Assembly: GCA_050287605.1 (NCBI GenBank)
Contig: JBNKCG010000031.1
Location: 1-23,686, forward strand
Source: QQUJ01 sp050287605
GTDB taxonomy: Bacteria; Pseudomonadota; Gammaproteobacteria; QQUJ01
Direction: 5' to 3'
DNA: 23,686 nucleotides
Within the stretch, counting starts at the first letter, position 1. Each line of letters begins with the position of its first letter. The translations under genes and the position numbers were made by a program. Of the stretch, positions 14,987 through 23,184 are shown piece by piece. The notes under the pieces were generated by a model. It ran no database searches. It saw only the letters and a list, made by a program, of their open reading frames with translations, and was not told the origin of the DNA.

Positions 14987-15931
14987 CTACCAGTCGTAGA
15001 CCGTCGTCGCGCTGTTGTAGGTCACCGAGTACTGGTTGCAGTCGATGAAATCCACGGTTGCCGTGCTGCCGCCGCTGCCCGATAACACCAGGGTGCCGGA
15101 ATCGGGGAATCCGCCGCTGCAGTTGAAGGTGACCGGCGCCGCGGTGGTCACGGTGACGTAGCCGTAGTCCGGATGGTAGACGGTCGCCGTGATGGTATAG
15201 CCACCCGAGCCGTCGCCGGAGACGGTGACGTTCCTGATGCGATAGACGCGTCCGTCGAAACCGGTGAAATCGGAGTGGTAGGTACACGTGGCATCGCTGT
15301 AACCCTCCGTATCGGTCCCGCTGCACGCCATGGTCAGGTTGACGGTACCGGTGTGGGTATAGGCATCGATGATGGTGATGGTGAAGTTCTGGAAGGCGAT
15401 CTCAAACGAGAATCCACCGCTGCCCTGCGTGTAGGAGGCGCTCACGGTACCGCTGTAGACGTAGGTCACTCCGCTGACGCTGTCGTCCGTGCAGTTGGTG
15501 AATTCGAAGCTGAAGCTGTAGTTGTTGGGATCGGCGTAGTCCGGCGCCGTCAAGTATGCCGTCCCGCCCCCCGGACAGAGCGAGGAGCTGTAATCTTGGG
15601 TACGAGCCGCCGCCCGCGCCGCCAACGCGCCGTCGTCGCGCTCCAATAACCGGATGAGCCGGAGGGAGAGTTCGCGCAGCTTGGCCTTCTGGTCGGTGGG
15701 CGAACGAAAGACGATAGGCGTGTTGTCCGACGCTACCGACTGGCCGGCGCCCGCCGCACCCGCTCGCGCCAGCGCATCGGCGTTGCTCCCATCGACCGTA
15801 GCCTGCGTCACCACACCGGAATAGGTGATTCCCGAACCACCGCTGCTCGCGCCGCCGCTGCCGCCACCGCAGCCCTGCAGCACAAACACCAGGGCAATCA
15901 TCGTACTTAGGGCCAGTTTCGCTAGGTTCAT
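14987..15931 (-). CDS. Beta-rich lipoprotein of unknown function
   Basis: The 314-residue protein starts at the ATG at 15931, with GGAGG nine bases upstream. It has a lipoprotein signal (LALSTMIALVFVLQGCGG, Cys near residue 22) followed by a Gly/Ser linker. Residues 50-110 are helical and charged (KLRELSLRLIRLLERDD). The rest is a repeating beta pattern with many Thr, Ser and Tyr (for example YVYSGTVSASYTQGSGGF) and spaced Cys residues that could form disulfides. It ends in a strand VTYNSATTVYDW. No known domain was recognised. It is transcribed alone, judging from the strong terminator 24 bp after its stop, and lies divergent from the glutaredoxin gene. Confidence 0.8.
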   Translation of the reverse strand: MNLAKLALSTMIALVFVLQGCGGGSGGASSGGSGITYSGVVTQATVDGSNADALARAGAAGAGQSVASDNTPIVFRSPTDQKAKLRELSLRLIRLLERDDGALAARAAARTQDYSSSLCPGGGTAYLTAPDYADPNNYSFSFEFTNCTDDSVSGVTYVYSGTVSASYTQGSGGFSFEIAFQNFTITIIDAYTHTGTVNLTMACSGTDTEGYSDATCTYHSDFTGFDGRVYRIRNVTVSGDGSGGYTITATVYHPDYGYVTVTTAAPVTFNCSGGFPDSGTLVLSGSGGSTATVDFIDCNQYSVTYNSATTVYDW

Positions 15932-16128
15932 CTCCCTGAGCCTCCGTTCATTCATCGGGACGCGACCCGAGCCGACTGCCACGGATCGCGGGCAGTCAGC
16001 TTACAACCACCCCGGTAGACCCTCAACAGATCAGGTCACAAAACCGACACCCCCCTGCCGCAACGGCACCTGGGCAGGGTATGGGGATCGTGGTAGCGTG
16101 ACTGGACCGGGGCTCGGGGAAACCACCG

Positions 16129-16629
16129 ATGTTGCAGCGCAAATTGTTCCTCACGCTGGTGCTGGCGCTACTGGCAATGTCGGTGCGCGCCGAAATCTAC
16201 CAGTGGCGCGATGCCCAGGGGCGCATCCATTTCGGTGACAAGCCTGCGCCTCACCAAAAGGCCGAACCGGTGGATCTGGAACCGCTGAACACCATGACGC
16301 CGGTAGCCGTCCCCAAGGATCTCTTCACCCCGAAGCAACCGCAGCGCGATGCGTCGGGAACGTCCGCGTTGCCGTACGTGAAACGCGGCTCGGTCGTCAT
16401 GTTCACCACGCCCACCTGCGTTTACTGCGGCCAAGCCAAAGACTACATGAAACGCAAAGGCATCCCTTACCAGGAACGAGACATCACGGCTTCGAAGGCG
16501 GCGCGCGAGGAGTTCGTGGCGTACGGCGGACACGGTGTCCCGCTGATGCTGATCGGGACCGCGCGCGGCACCCGGCGAATGAGCGGCTTCAGCGAAGAGC
16601 GGTTTGCGTCGGTCTACGGTGCACGCTGA
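16129..16629 (+). CDS. DUF4124 and glutaredoxin-like fusion protein
   Basis: The 166-residue protein has a signal peptide (FLTLVLALLAMSVRA), then a DUF4124 domain (EIYQWRDAQGRIHFGDKPAP, residues about 22-42), a linker, and a glutaredoxin-like domain from about 83. The redox motif is CVYC (usual forms CPYC or CGYC), within VVMFTTPTCVYCGQAKDYMK. The cis-Pro region (HGVPLMLI) and a C-terminal GF motif are present. It is probably an envelope thiol-disulfide protein, since DUF4124 is found in exported proteins. The ATG follows GGGGA by about eight bases. The HAD gene starts 15 bases after its stop, so the two may be co-transcribed. Confidence 0.87.
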   Translation: MLQRKLFLTLVLALLAMSVRAEIYQWRDAQGRIHFGDKPAPHQKAEPVDLEPLNTMTPVAVPKDLFTPKQPQRDASGTSALPYVKRGSVVMFTTPTCVYCGQAKDYMKRKGIPYQERDITASKAAREEFVAYGGHGVPLMLIGTARGTRRMSGFSEERFASVYGAR

Positions 16630-16644
16630 CCACCGCACCCTACC

Positions 16645-17334
16645 GTGAGGTTACTTGACCGCTTCCCCTGCCTCTTGCTCGACATGAACGGCACGTTCAT
16701 GTTCGATCAGGATCGGTTCGACGACGAGGATTTTCACGCCACCTACCGTGCCCTGGGCGGTACCGGACTTACGCGCTATGCCGTGACCCGCCACGTGCTC
16801 ACCTGCTACACCGCACTCTGCACCTGCTACGAAGATCCCGCTTGCTATGACGACTTTCCGTCACTGGCCGAAGGTTTTACCCGATTCTCCGACGCACCAC
16901 GGAGTGAGATCGACCGACTGGTGCAGGTGTTTGCCCAACATGAGTGCGGTGCCATTCCGCGGGACCACGCCAACTGCATCCGCGAGCTGGCACGCACCCA
17001 CCGCTTGGCATTGGTGGCAAACATCTGGTCACCCAAGACGCGGTGGTTGGAGGAACTGGCGCGTGCAGAACTTGGCAACGTCTTTCACACCACGGTCTTT
17101 TCTTCCGATACGCGCAGCATGAAACCCTCGTCACGACTGTTCAACACCGCCCTCGAAGGACTATTCGCAGCGCCTGATAAGGCGATCTTCGTCGGCGACA
17201 GCCTGCGCTGCGATATGGAGGGTGCAAAGGCGGCAGGCCTGACCACGGTGTGGATCAGTGAAAACGAGACGACACACCCGGCCGTGGACTATCGGATCGG
17301 CGATCTGCTGCAACTGGCAGCGCTATCGTCCTGA
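16645..17334 (+). CDS. HAD-superfamily hydrolase-like protein with a DxN motif
   Basis: The 229-residue protein has a HAD fold. Motif I is LLLDMNGTFMF, where the nucleophile Asp is kept but the second Asp (acid/base) is Asn. Motif II is probably LVANIWSP, where Asn takes the Ser/Thr position. Motif III Lys is in SMKPSSRLF and motif IV is FVGDSLRCDMEGAKAAGL. Six Cys fall between residues 10 and 100, with CYTALCTCYEDPACYDDF especially rich. Phosphatase activity is likely but the DxN change may alter it. The GTG start at 16645 has no good ribosome site; translation may be coupled to the glutaredoxin gene that ends 15 bases earlier. Confidence 0.83.
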   Translation: MRLLDRFPCLLLDMNGTFMFDQDRFDDEDFHATYRALGGTGLTRYAVTRHVLTCYTALCTCYEDPACYDDFPSLAEGFTRFSDAPRSEIDRLVQVFAQHECGAIPRDHANCIRELARTHRLALVANIWSPKTRWLEELARAELGNVFHTTVFSSDTRSMKPSSRLFNTALEGLFAAPDKAIFVGDSLRCDMEGAKAAGLTTVWISENETTHPAVDYRIGDLLQLAALSS

Positions 17335-17382
17335 TGGGGAAGCGCTCGCCCGAACGGACGAATCTGCGGCGAGGACGGGCCT

Positions 17383-17892
17383 CTAGGCAACCGAATCCGC
17401 GGGCGCTGGAAAACGGCGTTTGATGCCTTCCGGCACCTCGCCCTTGTTGGCGAAATCCAACCCGCTGTTGGACAGTACGAAGCAGACCAGCACCATGATC
17501 ACCGTCGGCATGACGCCGATGCGGGTGGCGATGGTGAGCATGATATCGCCCATGTTGTGGTTGGACGCACCGGCGGCCAGCAACATGCCACCGCCGATGA
17601 TGACGGCAGAGACCGCGTAGGCGATGATCAACAGCCATGAGCGGCGCCACGCCAGTTTCCAGTGCGCCATCACCAGCCACGGACTGGAACGTTCGGCGTG
17701 TTTGCCGCGCAGATAGATGAAAAGAATGACCGCCCCGGAAAAGAGCGGAACCAGCAGCAGTCCCCACAGCCCGATGTGCAGCAGCAGCAACGCCGGTGCC
17801 AGCAGCAGATGAAACGCCGCCAGATTGAACATCAGCAGCTCGTGCGGAAAGCGTGCTTTGCGTCGGACGGCGTCGTCGATGGCGGGTGTCAT
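17383..17892 (-). CDS. Four-helix membrane protein, unknown
   Basis: The 169-residue protein starts at the ATG at 17892, with GAGGA ten bases upstream; longer frames to 18006 lack a ribosome site. It has four likely membrane helices: LLMFNLAAFHLLLAPALLLL, then LLLVPLFSGAVILFIYL, then SWLLIIAYAVSAVIIGGGML and VMPTVIMVLVCFVL. A charged loop (RGKHAERSSPWLVMAHWKLA) lies between helices two and three. I do not recognise the family. It converges with the HAD gene (48 bp between stops) and its promoter region runs up to the MITE at 18030. Confidence 0.7.
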   Translation of the reverse strand: MTPAIDDAVRRKARFPHELLMFNLAAFHLLLAPALLLLHIGLWGLLLVPLFSGAVILFIYLRGKHAERSSPWLVMAHWKLAWRRSWLLIIAYAVSAVIIGGGMLLAAGASNHNMGDIMLTIATRIGVMPTVIMVLVCFVLSNSGLDFANKGEVPEGIKRRFPAPADSVA

Positions 17893-18029
17893 GGGGCGGT
17901 GATCCTCGGAACGGAAACAGGAAGCGGAAACCGCCGCCCAGGATACAAACCCCACGATCTGCCAGCCATGCGTTTTGTCACTCTCAAAGGGGATAGTCGC
18001 CTGCAACGCGGCCCGGTACGCTACACTAA

Positions 18030-18189
18030 GGAACCTCTGATCAAGTCGTGCTCAGCGATCTTGCGGCCCAGAAGGGGCGATTTCGGCGTTGAAAAGCTGG
18101 CCAATAGCGGGCTATTACCTGCGCTTTTCGCCTTGAACTCACCCCTTCTGAACCACCATCTCATCTGACCAGACTTAATCAGAGGTTCC
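18030..18189. mobile_element. MITE-like element with IS5-type ends
   Basis: The ends GGAACCTCTGATCAAGTC (18030-18047) and the reverse complement of 18172-18189 differ at one position in 18. TAA flanks both sides (18027-18029 and, after one extra C, 18191-18193), which fits a 3-bp target duplication. The inside is also symmetric: CAGAAGGGG (18069-18077) pairs with CCCCTTCTG (18142-18150), GAAAAGC (18091-18097) with GCTTTTC (18123-18129), and AATAGC with GCTATT at the centre. The whole element can fold as one long hairpin. It has no transposase. The ends and duplication fit a non-autonomous IS5-family derivative; the family is inferred. Confidence 0.75.
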
Positions 18190-18225
18190 CTAAAACCTAT
18201 CTCTGACATCCAGAATAACAACGAG

Positions 18226-19644
18226 ATGGATCTTACCTACAGCTATCCGGTTCCCCTCTGGCTGCTGCTGCTCATGGCGGCGGCAACGCTATGGGCGCTG
18301 CTGACGCGGCTGCTGATTCCCAGCGTGCGCTGGTTTCTGCGCCGGCGCGTCAACCGGGTGCTGGACGAGATCAGCAAAGTGCTGGACATCGGCATCCGCC
18401 CCTTCCAACTCACCAAGCGCCAGGTGCTCATCGACCGGCTGGTCTACGACACCAAGGTGATCGAAGCGGTCAATCAATATGCCTCCGAGCGCGACATGCC
18501 GCGCGAAGTGGTTCAGGCCAGGGTGGTGGAATACGCACGCGAGATCGTGCCGGCGTTCAACGCCTATCTCTATTTCCGCATCGGCTACTGGTTGGCGAAA
18601 CGCTTCGCCCGCCTGCTCTACCGCGTACGGGTGGGTTTCGTGGAGCCCGATTGCCTCGCCGCCATCAACCCGGACGCGACGGTGGTGTTCGTGATGAACC
18701 ACCGCAGCAACATGGACTACGTGCTGGTCTCGTTCCTGGCAGCGGAGAAGACGGCGCTCTCCTACGCGGTGGGCGAGTGGGCTCGCATCTGGCCGCTGCA
18801 CTCGCTGGTGCGCTCCATGGGGGCGTTTTTCGTGCGCCGCAACTCGGGCGACCCTCTCTACCGACGTGTGCTGGAGCGCTACGTCGCCATGGCAACACAG
18901 GAGGGCGTATGCCAGGCGGTATTTCCCGAAGGCGGGCTGAGCCGCGACGGTGCGCTGCGCGAGCCGCGCCTGGGTATCTTCGACTATATGTTGCGCAACT
19001 ACGATGCCGAACACGACCGCGAGATTGTCTTCGTGCCGGTGGGTGTGAACTACGACCGTACGCTGGAAGACCGTACCCTGCTGCGTACACTGGACGACGA
19101 CGCCAAGCGGCGCAGCAAAACCTTCGTCATCGGTACCACGCTGCGCTTCGTCGCCCGCAATCTGGCGCTGATGGTGCGCAGCCGCTGGCACCGGTTGGGA
19201 TTCGCGCAGGTCAACTTCGGCTACCCCCTATCGGCGCGTGTGTTTTGCGAAAACCACCGTATCAATTTCGGCCGCCTCGACCCCGATTCGCGCTCGCCCC
19301 ACCTGCAGCTCCTGGCTCAACAACTGATGAAGGCCATTGGCGAGGTGCTGCCGGTGCTGCCCACCGCGGCGATTGCACAGGTTTTCGCCGACCAGCCGGA
19401 AGAGCCGCTAAACGGAACCGACGTGATCGCGCGGGCAGCGGCGCTGATCGCGTCGCTGGAGCAGCAAGGTGTACTGGTCACGCTGCCGCGCCTTACCCGT
19501 GAGCACAACCTGCGCACCGCGCTGGACATGCTGGCGCTGCGCCGCATCGTCACGGTGGCCGACGGCCGTTACACCGCGCCGGCCGATTCGCTGCCGATCC
19601 TGCGCTACTACGCCAATACGCTTGCGCCCCACACCACGGGCTAA
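18226..19644 (+). CDS. Short PlsB-type glycerol-3-phosphate acyltransferase
   Basis: The 472-residue protein has the four acyltransferase blocks: NHRSNMDY at about 158-165 (the HX4D catalytic motif), GAFFVRR near 200, FPEGGLSRDG near 233-242, and VPVGVNYDR near 270. The spacing and C-terminal pattern (LPILRYYANT) match PlsB/DHAPAT proteins, which put the first acyl chain on glycerol 3-phosphate. E. coli PlsB has about 807 residues, so this is the short form. One N-terminal hydrophobic segment (LWLLLLMAAATLWALL) suggests membrane anchoring, unlike long PlsB. It could also be an atypical PlsC or a DHAP acyltransferase. The ATG at 18226 has only a weak ribosome site and lies 36 bp after the MITE. 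Its stop shares bases with the rraA stop. Confidence 0.86.
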   Translation: MDLTYSYPVPLWLLLLMAAATLWALLTRLLIPSVRWFLRRRVNRVLDEISKVLDIGIRPFQLTKRQVLIDRLVYDTKVIEAVNQYASERDMPREVVQARVVEYAREIVPAFNAYLYFRIGYWLAKRFARLLYRVRVGFVEPDCLAAINPDATVVFVMNHRSNMDYVLVSFLAAEKTALSYAVGEWARIWPLHSLVRSMGAFFVRRNSGDPLYRRVLERYVAMATQEGVCQAVFPEGGLSRDGALREPRLGIFDYMLRNYDAEHDREIVFVPVGVNYDRTLEDRTLLRTLDDDAKRRSKTFVIGTTLRFVARNLALMVRSRWHRLGFAQVNFGYPLSARVFCENHRINFGRLDPDSRSPHLQLLAQQLMKAIGEVLPVLPTAAIAQVFADQPEEPLNGTDVIARAAALIASLEQQGVLVTLPRLTREHNLRTALDMLALRRIVTVADGRYTAPADSLPILRYYANTLAPHTTG

Positions 19645-20123
19645 GCGTGCAGCGCCCGATCGCTGACGACGATGCCGGTTTCGTCGGCGTAGAGCCACTG
19701 CCCGGGGCGGATGTCGGCGCCGGCAAAACGCACCGTCACGTCGGCGTCGCCCAGCCCGCGCTTCTCGGTCCTCACCGGGACGCTGTTCAAGGCGCGGATT
19801 CCCAACTCGATTGCGTTCAGCGCTTCCACATCGCGCACGCAGCCGTTGATCACGATACCTTCCCAGCCGTTGTTCACCAGCGCCTCGGCGATCATGTCGC
19901 CGAGCAACGCACGGCGCAGCGAACCGCCGCCGTCCACCACCAGCACCTTGCCGGTGCCGTCGCGGGTGGAGGACTCCTTGACCAGGGAGTTGTCCTCGAA
20001 GCATTTGACCGTGACCACCTGGCCGCCGAAACAGCGTTTGGCGCCGTAGCTGCGAAACAGCGGTTCGAGGACCTGGAGCTGGTCGGGGTGGGCATCGCAC
20101 AAATCGGGGGTGGAGATCGTCAT
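19641..20123 (-). CDS. rraA: RraA-family protein
   Basis: The 160-residue protein matches RraA in full length, starting MTISTPDLCDAHPDQLQ. The conserved loop GGGSLRRALLGDMIAEALVN and NGCVRDVEAL, with the Gly-to-Arg-Asp metal/substrate motif, are present. RraA binds RNase E and lowers its activity in E. coli; relatives are HMG/CHA aldolases, and members without RNase E control keep the same motif. The role is therefore either RNA-decay control or lyase. The ATG at 20123 is set by homology; the frame is open upstream but has no ribosome site. Its TAG stop and the plsB TAA overlap in CTAA (19641-19644). Confidence 0.92.
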   Translation of the reverse strand: MTISTPDLCDAHPDQLQVLEPLFRSYGAKRCFGGQVVTVKCFEDNSLVKESSTRDGTGKVLVVDGGGSLRRALLGDMIAEALVNNGWEGIVINGCVRDVEALNAIELGIRALNSVPVRTEKRGLGDADVTVRFAGADIRPGQWLYADETGIVVSDRALHA

Positions 20124-20219
20124 TGCCGTACCTGTCACTGATAACCAAAAGGTGGAATGGCGCGGATGGCACATCCTTGCGCTATCATGGCGCCGGTGAA
20201 ACGACGAGAAAGAAAACCC

Positions 20220-20978
20220 ATGCGCGCCCGCCTCAAGGCCCTTTACGAAGGCAACAGCCGCGCCGCCCGCATCGGACGCTGGATTCTGCTGGGTTTCGAT
20301 ATTGCGGTGATCATCTTTTTCGTGGTGACCACGTTTCTGCCTCACGATCCCTGGATCATCACCACCGACTACATTCTCGGCACACTACTGCTGCTCGACT
20401 ACGGCGCACGCTGGTGGTCTGCGGACGATCGCATCGCGTTTCTGATGCGTCCCGTCGCCATCGTCGACCTTGCGGTGATTCTGTCGCTATTCGCTCCCGC
20501 CATGGTGGAAAGCCTCGCCTTTCTGCGCGTGCTGCGCACCGTGCGGCTGCTGCGTACCTACCACGTGTTGCGCGAGCTGCGCGGATACTCGCGCTTCTTC
20601 GCGCGCAACGAAGAGATCATCTTCAGCGCCATCAACCTGCTGGTGTTCGTGTTCGTGGTCTCGGCGCTGGTCTACGTGTTGCAGGTGCACAGCAATCCTT
20701 CCATCCAGAACTACATCGACGCGCTCTACTTCACGGTCACCACCCTGACCACCACCGGTTTCGGCGACATCACCCTCACCGGACAGGCGGGCCGGCTGCT
20801 GGCGATACTGATCATGTTCATTGGCGTATCGCTGTTTCTGCGCCTGATCCAGACCATCTTCCGCCCCGCCAAGGTACGCTACGAGTGTCCGGACTGCGGG
20901 CTCAACCGCCACGATTCCGATGCGGTGCATTGCAAGCACTGCGGACGACTGCTGCACATCCCCAACGAGGGCTCCTAA
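20220..20978 (+). CDS. 6TM voltage-gated-type potassium channel with zinc ribbon
   Basis: From the ATG at 20220 the protein has 252 residues. Six membrane segments can be read, including an S4-like helix with repeated Arg (RVLRTVRLLRTYHVLRELR). The pore is LYFTVTTLTTTGFGDITLTG with the selectivity filter TTTGFGD at about 177-183; GFGD is a potassium filter variant. After S6 (LLAILIMFIGVSLFLRLI) the tail holds a zinc ribbon, CPDC at about 223-226 and CKHC about 14 residues later. An in-frame ATG at 20187 would add 11 residues but has no ribosome site; 20220 has AGAAAG upstream. It converges with the YceH gene; the two stops are adjacent. The zinc ribbon may sense metal, redox state or a partner; this is inferred. 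Confidence 0.88.
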   Translation: MRARLKALYEGNSRAARIGRWILLGFDIAVIIFFVVTTFLPHDPWIITTDYILGTLLLLDYGARWWSADDRIAFLMRPVAIVDLAVILSLFAPAMVESLAFLRVLRTVRLLRTYHVLRELRGYSRFFARNEEIIFSAINLLVFVFVVSALVYVLQVHSNPSIQNYIDALYFTVTTLTTTGFGDITLTGQAGRLLAILIMFIGVSLFLRLIQTIFRPAKVRYECPDCGLNRHDSDAVHCKHCGRLLHIPNEGS

Positions 20979-21623
20979 TCAGCGCGACGATTCCAGCTCG
21001 GCGACGCGCTGCTTCAACGCGTCGAGCTCGGCCTCCAGCTCGCCCAGCCGCGACTCCAGCGACCCGCTGCCCTCATCGGCCACAGCGAGCGTCGCCGGCG
21101 CCTCCGCATATACCTCGCCCCCCAGGCAGTGGGCGTAACGCGATTCGCGCTTGCCCGGCTCGCGCGCCAGCCGTACCACCAGGGCGCCCGCTTCGCGTGC
21201 GGCCATGGCATCGAGCGCCTGCTCCACCTCATGCACGTCGCCGAAGGGACTCATGCGCCCGGCGTGGGCACGCAGCTCGCCAGGCGTCTGCGGCCCGCGC
21301 AGGAACAGCTCGCAGAGGATGGCGAGTTCCTGCGGTGTGAGCTTGAGATCGCTGAATTCGGTGTTGCAGAAGCGGTGCTGGTATTTGGCGACGCGGCTGC
21401 CGAAGCCGCTCTTCTCCAGCACCAGATGCTTTTTGCGCAGTTCGTCCAATGCCGCCTGCACCGTGGCTTCGTCCAGGTTCAGCACCGGATCGCGGTTGCT
21501 CTTCTGGTTGCAGGCGTTGACCAGGGCGTTGAGCGACAACGGGTACTGGTCGGGTGTGGTGATCTCTTTTTCGATCAGGCAGCCGATGATGCGCAGTTCC
21601 AGGGGATTGAGTTCGAGTACCAC
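20979..21623 (-). CDS. yceH: YceH-family (DUF480) protein
   Basis: The 214-residue protein is the same size as E. coli YceH and begins VVLELNPLELRIIGCLIEKE at the GTG at 21623, with AAGGG nine bases upstream. The motifs TTPDQYPLSLNALVNACNQK and NRDPVLNL, then GPQTPGELRAHAGRM and FGDVHEVEQALD, mark two winged-helix domains. The end is a coiled coil (LGELEAELDALKQRVAELESS). The function of the family is not settled; a DNA-related or regulatory role is suggested by the winged helices. It lies 28 bp after the SDR gene on the same strand and may be co-transcribed with it. Confidence 0.93.
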   Translation of the reverse strand: MVLELNPLELRIIGCLIEKEITTPDQYPLSLNALVNACNQKSNRDPVLNLDEATVQAALDELRKKHLVLEKSGFGSRVAKYQHRFCNTEFSDLKLTPQELAILCELFLRGPQTPGELRAHAGRMSPFGDVHEVEQALDAMAAREAGALVVRLAREPGKRESRYAHCLGGEVYAEAPATLAVADEGSGSLESRLGELEAELDALKQRVAELESSR

Positions 21624-21651
21624 CGCCGCCGGACCCTTGTTGTTGAGGAGC

Positions 21652-22431
21652 CTACAGTGTACCGGGGTAGGCGCCGCCGTCCAGCAGCAGGTTCTGCCCG
21701 GTGATGAAACCCGCCTGCGCCGAACAGAGGTAGGCGCAGGCATCGCCGAACTCCGCCGGATCGCCGAAGCGCCCGGCAGGAATCCCGGCCATGCGCTCGG
21801 CGCGTATCTCGTCCAGACTGCGGCCGCTGGCGCGTGCGGCGCCGATCAGCGTGCCGTTGAGCCGGTCGGTATCGAAGGGGCCGGGCAGCAGGTTGTTGAT
21901 GGTGACGTTGTGGCGCACCGTCTGGCGCGCGATGCCGGCGACGAACCCGGTCAGACCGGAACGCGCACCGTTGGAGAGGCCGAGGGTGGCGATGGGCGCC
22001 TTCACCGCACCGGAGGTGATGTTGACGATGCGGCCGAAACGACGGGTGATCATGCCGTCCACCGTCGCCTTGATGAGGAACACCGCGCTCAGCATGTTGG
22101 CCTCCAGCGCCGCGATCCAGTCGTCGCGGTCCCAGTCGCGAAAATCCCCCGGTGGCGGCCCGCCGGCGTTGTTCACCAGGATGTCGGGATCGGGACAGGC
22201 CGCCAGCACCGCCGCGCGCCCCACTTCACTAGCCACGTCGGCGGCAACGGTGTGGACGGTGGCGCCGGTGGCCTCACGCAGCGCCGCGGCGGTCGCCTCC
22301 AGGGTGGAGGCGGTGCGGGCGACCAGGGTCACCTCGCAGCCTTCGCGCGCCAGCGCCTCCGCGCAGCCCCGCCCGAGCCCTTTGCTCGCCGCGCACACCA
22401 GGGCGCGGCGGCCTTTGATGCCCAGATCCAT
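21652..22431 (-). CDS. SDR-superfamily protein lacking the Tyr/Lys catalytic pair
   Basis: The 259-residue protein starts at the ATG at 22431, with AAAGG eight bases upstream. It has the SDR fold: the cofactor loop CAASKGLGRG, DILVNNAGGPPP, and ITSGAVKAP with the catalytic-type Ser. At the usual Tyr-x-x-x-Lys position it reads LSNGARSGLTGF, so Tyr is Ser and Lys is Arg. The end, YLCSAQAGFITGQNLLLDGG, is typical. It is annotated in relatives as a short-chain dehydrogenase of FabG type. Either it uses another proton donor or it is not a reductase. It is divergent from the GFA gene with 110 bp between starts. Confidence 0.88.
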   Translation of the reverse strand: MDLGIKGRRALVCAASKGLGRGCAEALAREGCEVTLVARTASTLEATAAALREATGATVHTVAADVASEVGRAAVLAACPDPDILVNNAGGPPPGDFRDWDRDDWIAALEANMLSAVFLIKATVDGMITRRFGRIVNITSGAVKAPIATLGLSNGARSGLTGFVAGIARQTVRHNVTINNLLPGPFDTDRLNGTLIGAARASGRSLDEIRAERMAGIPAGRFGDPAEFGDACAYLCSAQAGFITGQNLLLDGGAYPGTL

Positions 22432-22541
22432 CGTGTTCGCCTTTCGTGTCCGCTGCTCGCGATGCGTGCAACCATACCCCAACGCTGACAGCAGCGCGAA
22501 GCTGTGCCTGACTTGTCACAGGCTTCCACGGAGAATCCGTC

Positions 22542-23042
22542 ATGATGCTCGAAGGCTCCTGCTACTGCACCAGCGTCCGCTTCCGCCTGGCTTCCCGGAC
22601 GCCGTACCCCTACATGCGCTGCTACTGCTCCATCTGCCGTAAGACCGGCGGCGGGGGCGGTTACGCCATCAACATCATGGGCCAAGCCGACACGCTGGAG
22701 GTAACCGACGAGCAGGGACGCTTGGCCTTTCACCAGGCTCGCGTCGAAGACAAAGGGCATCCCGGACGCATGGTCACCAGCCCCGGCAAACGCTACTTCT
22801 GCACCGCCTGCGGAAGCGCGCTGTGGGTGGCCGATCCGCGCTGGCCGGAGTGGGTCTACCCCTTCGCCTCCGCCATCGACACGCCGCTACCGGTGCCACC
22901 GGAGACGGTGCACATCATGCTCGACTTCAAGGCGCCGTGGGTGGCGGTGGCGGAGGGTGCCGGGCAGCACCGCTTCGACCGCTATCCCGACGAGGCGATC
23001 GCCGACTGGCACAAACGGTGGGGGTTGCTGGAAAAGGGATAG
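22542..23042 (+). CDS. GFA-family zinc protein
   Basis: The 166-residue protein has the zinc-binding motifs of the GFA family: GSCYC (Cys7, Cys9), RCYCSICRKTGG (Cys27, Cys29, Cys32) and FCTACGSAL (Cys87, Cys90). Family members bind two zinc ions and include glutathione-dependent formaldehyde-activating enzyme and centromere-protein-V-like proteins. The GGAGA site eight bases upstream supports the first of two consecutive ATG codons. Its role here is unknown; formaldehyde detoxification would need glutathione and other genes that are not seen. It is divergent from the SDR gene. Confidence 0.9.
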   Translation: MMLEGSCYCTSVRFRLASRTPYPYMRCYCSICRKTGGGGGYAINIMGQADTLEVTDEQGRLAFHQARVEDKGHPGRMVTSPGKRYFCTACGSALWVADPRWPEWVYPFASAIDTPLPVPPETVHIMLDFKAPWVAVAEGAGQHRFDRYPDEAIADWHKRWGLLEKG

Positions 23043-23184
23043 GGGTGACGAAAGTCGCGCAACGCCCACATGGTATTCAACGCGAGGGCGCAGAACGGGA
23101 CCTGTCCCAGGGCCAGCCCCACGGGTTTGTTCTTATTGCCGGGTTGCACCATACAGCCAGACCTAACTAACTCGTCCATTGTGA

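Noticed and set aside
18021..18221. 66-codon minus-strand frame
   Set aside because: It lies almost wholly inside the MITE-like element and reads its palindromic arms.
18291..19502. 403-codon plus-strand frame overlapping the acyltransferase gene
   Set aside because: Shifted-frame shadow; the acyltransferase frame carries all catalytic motifs.
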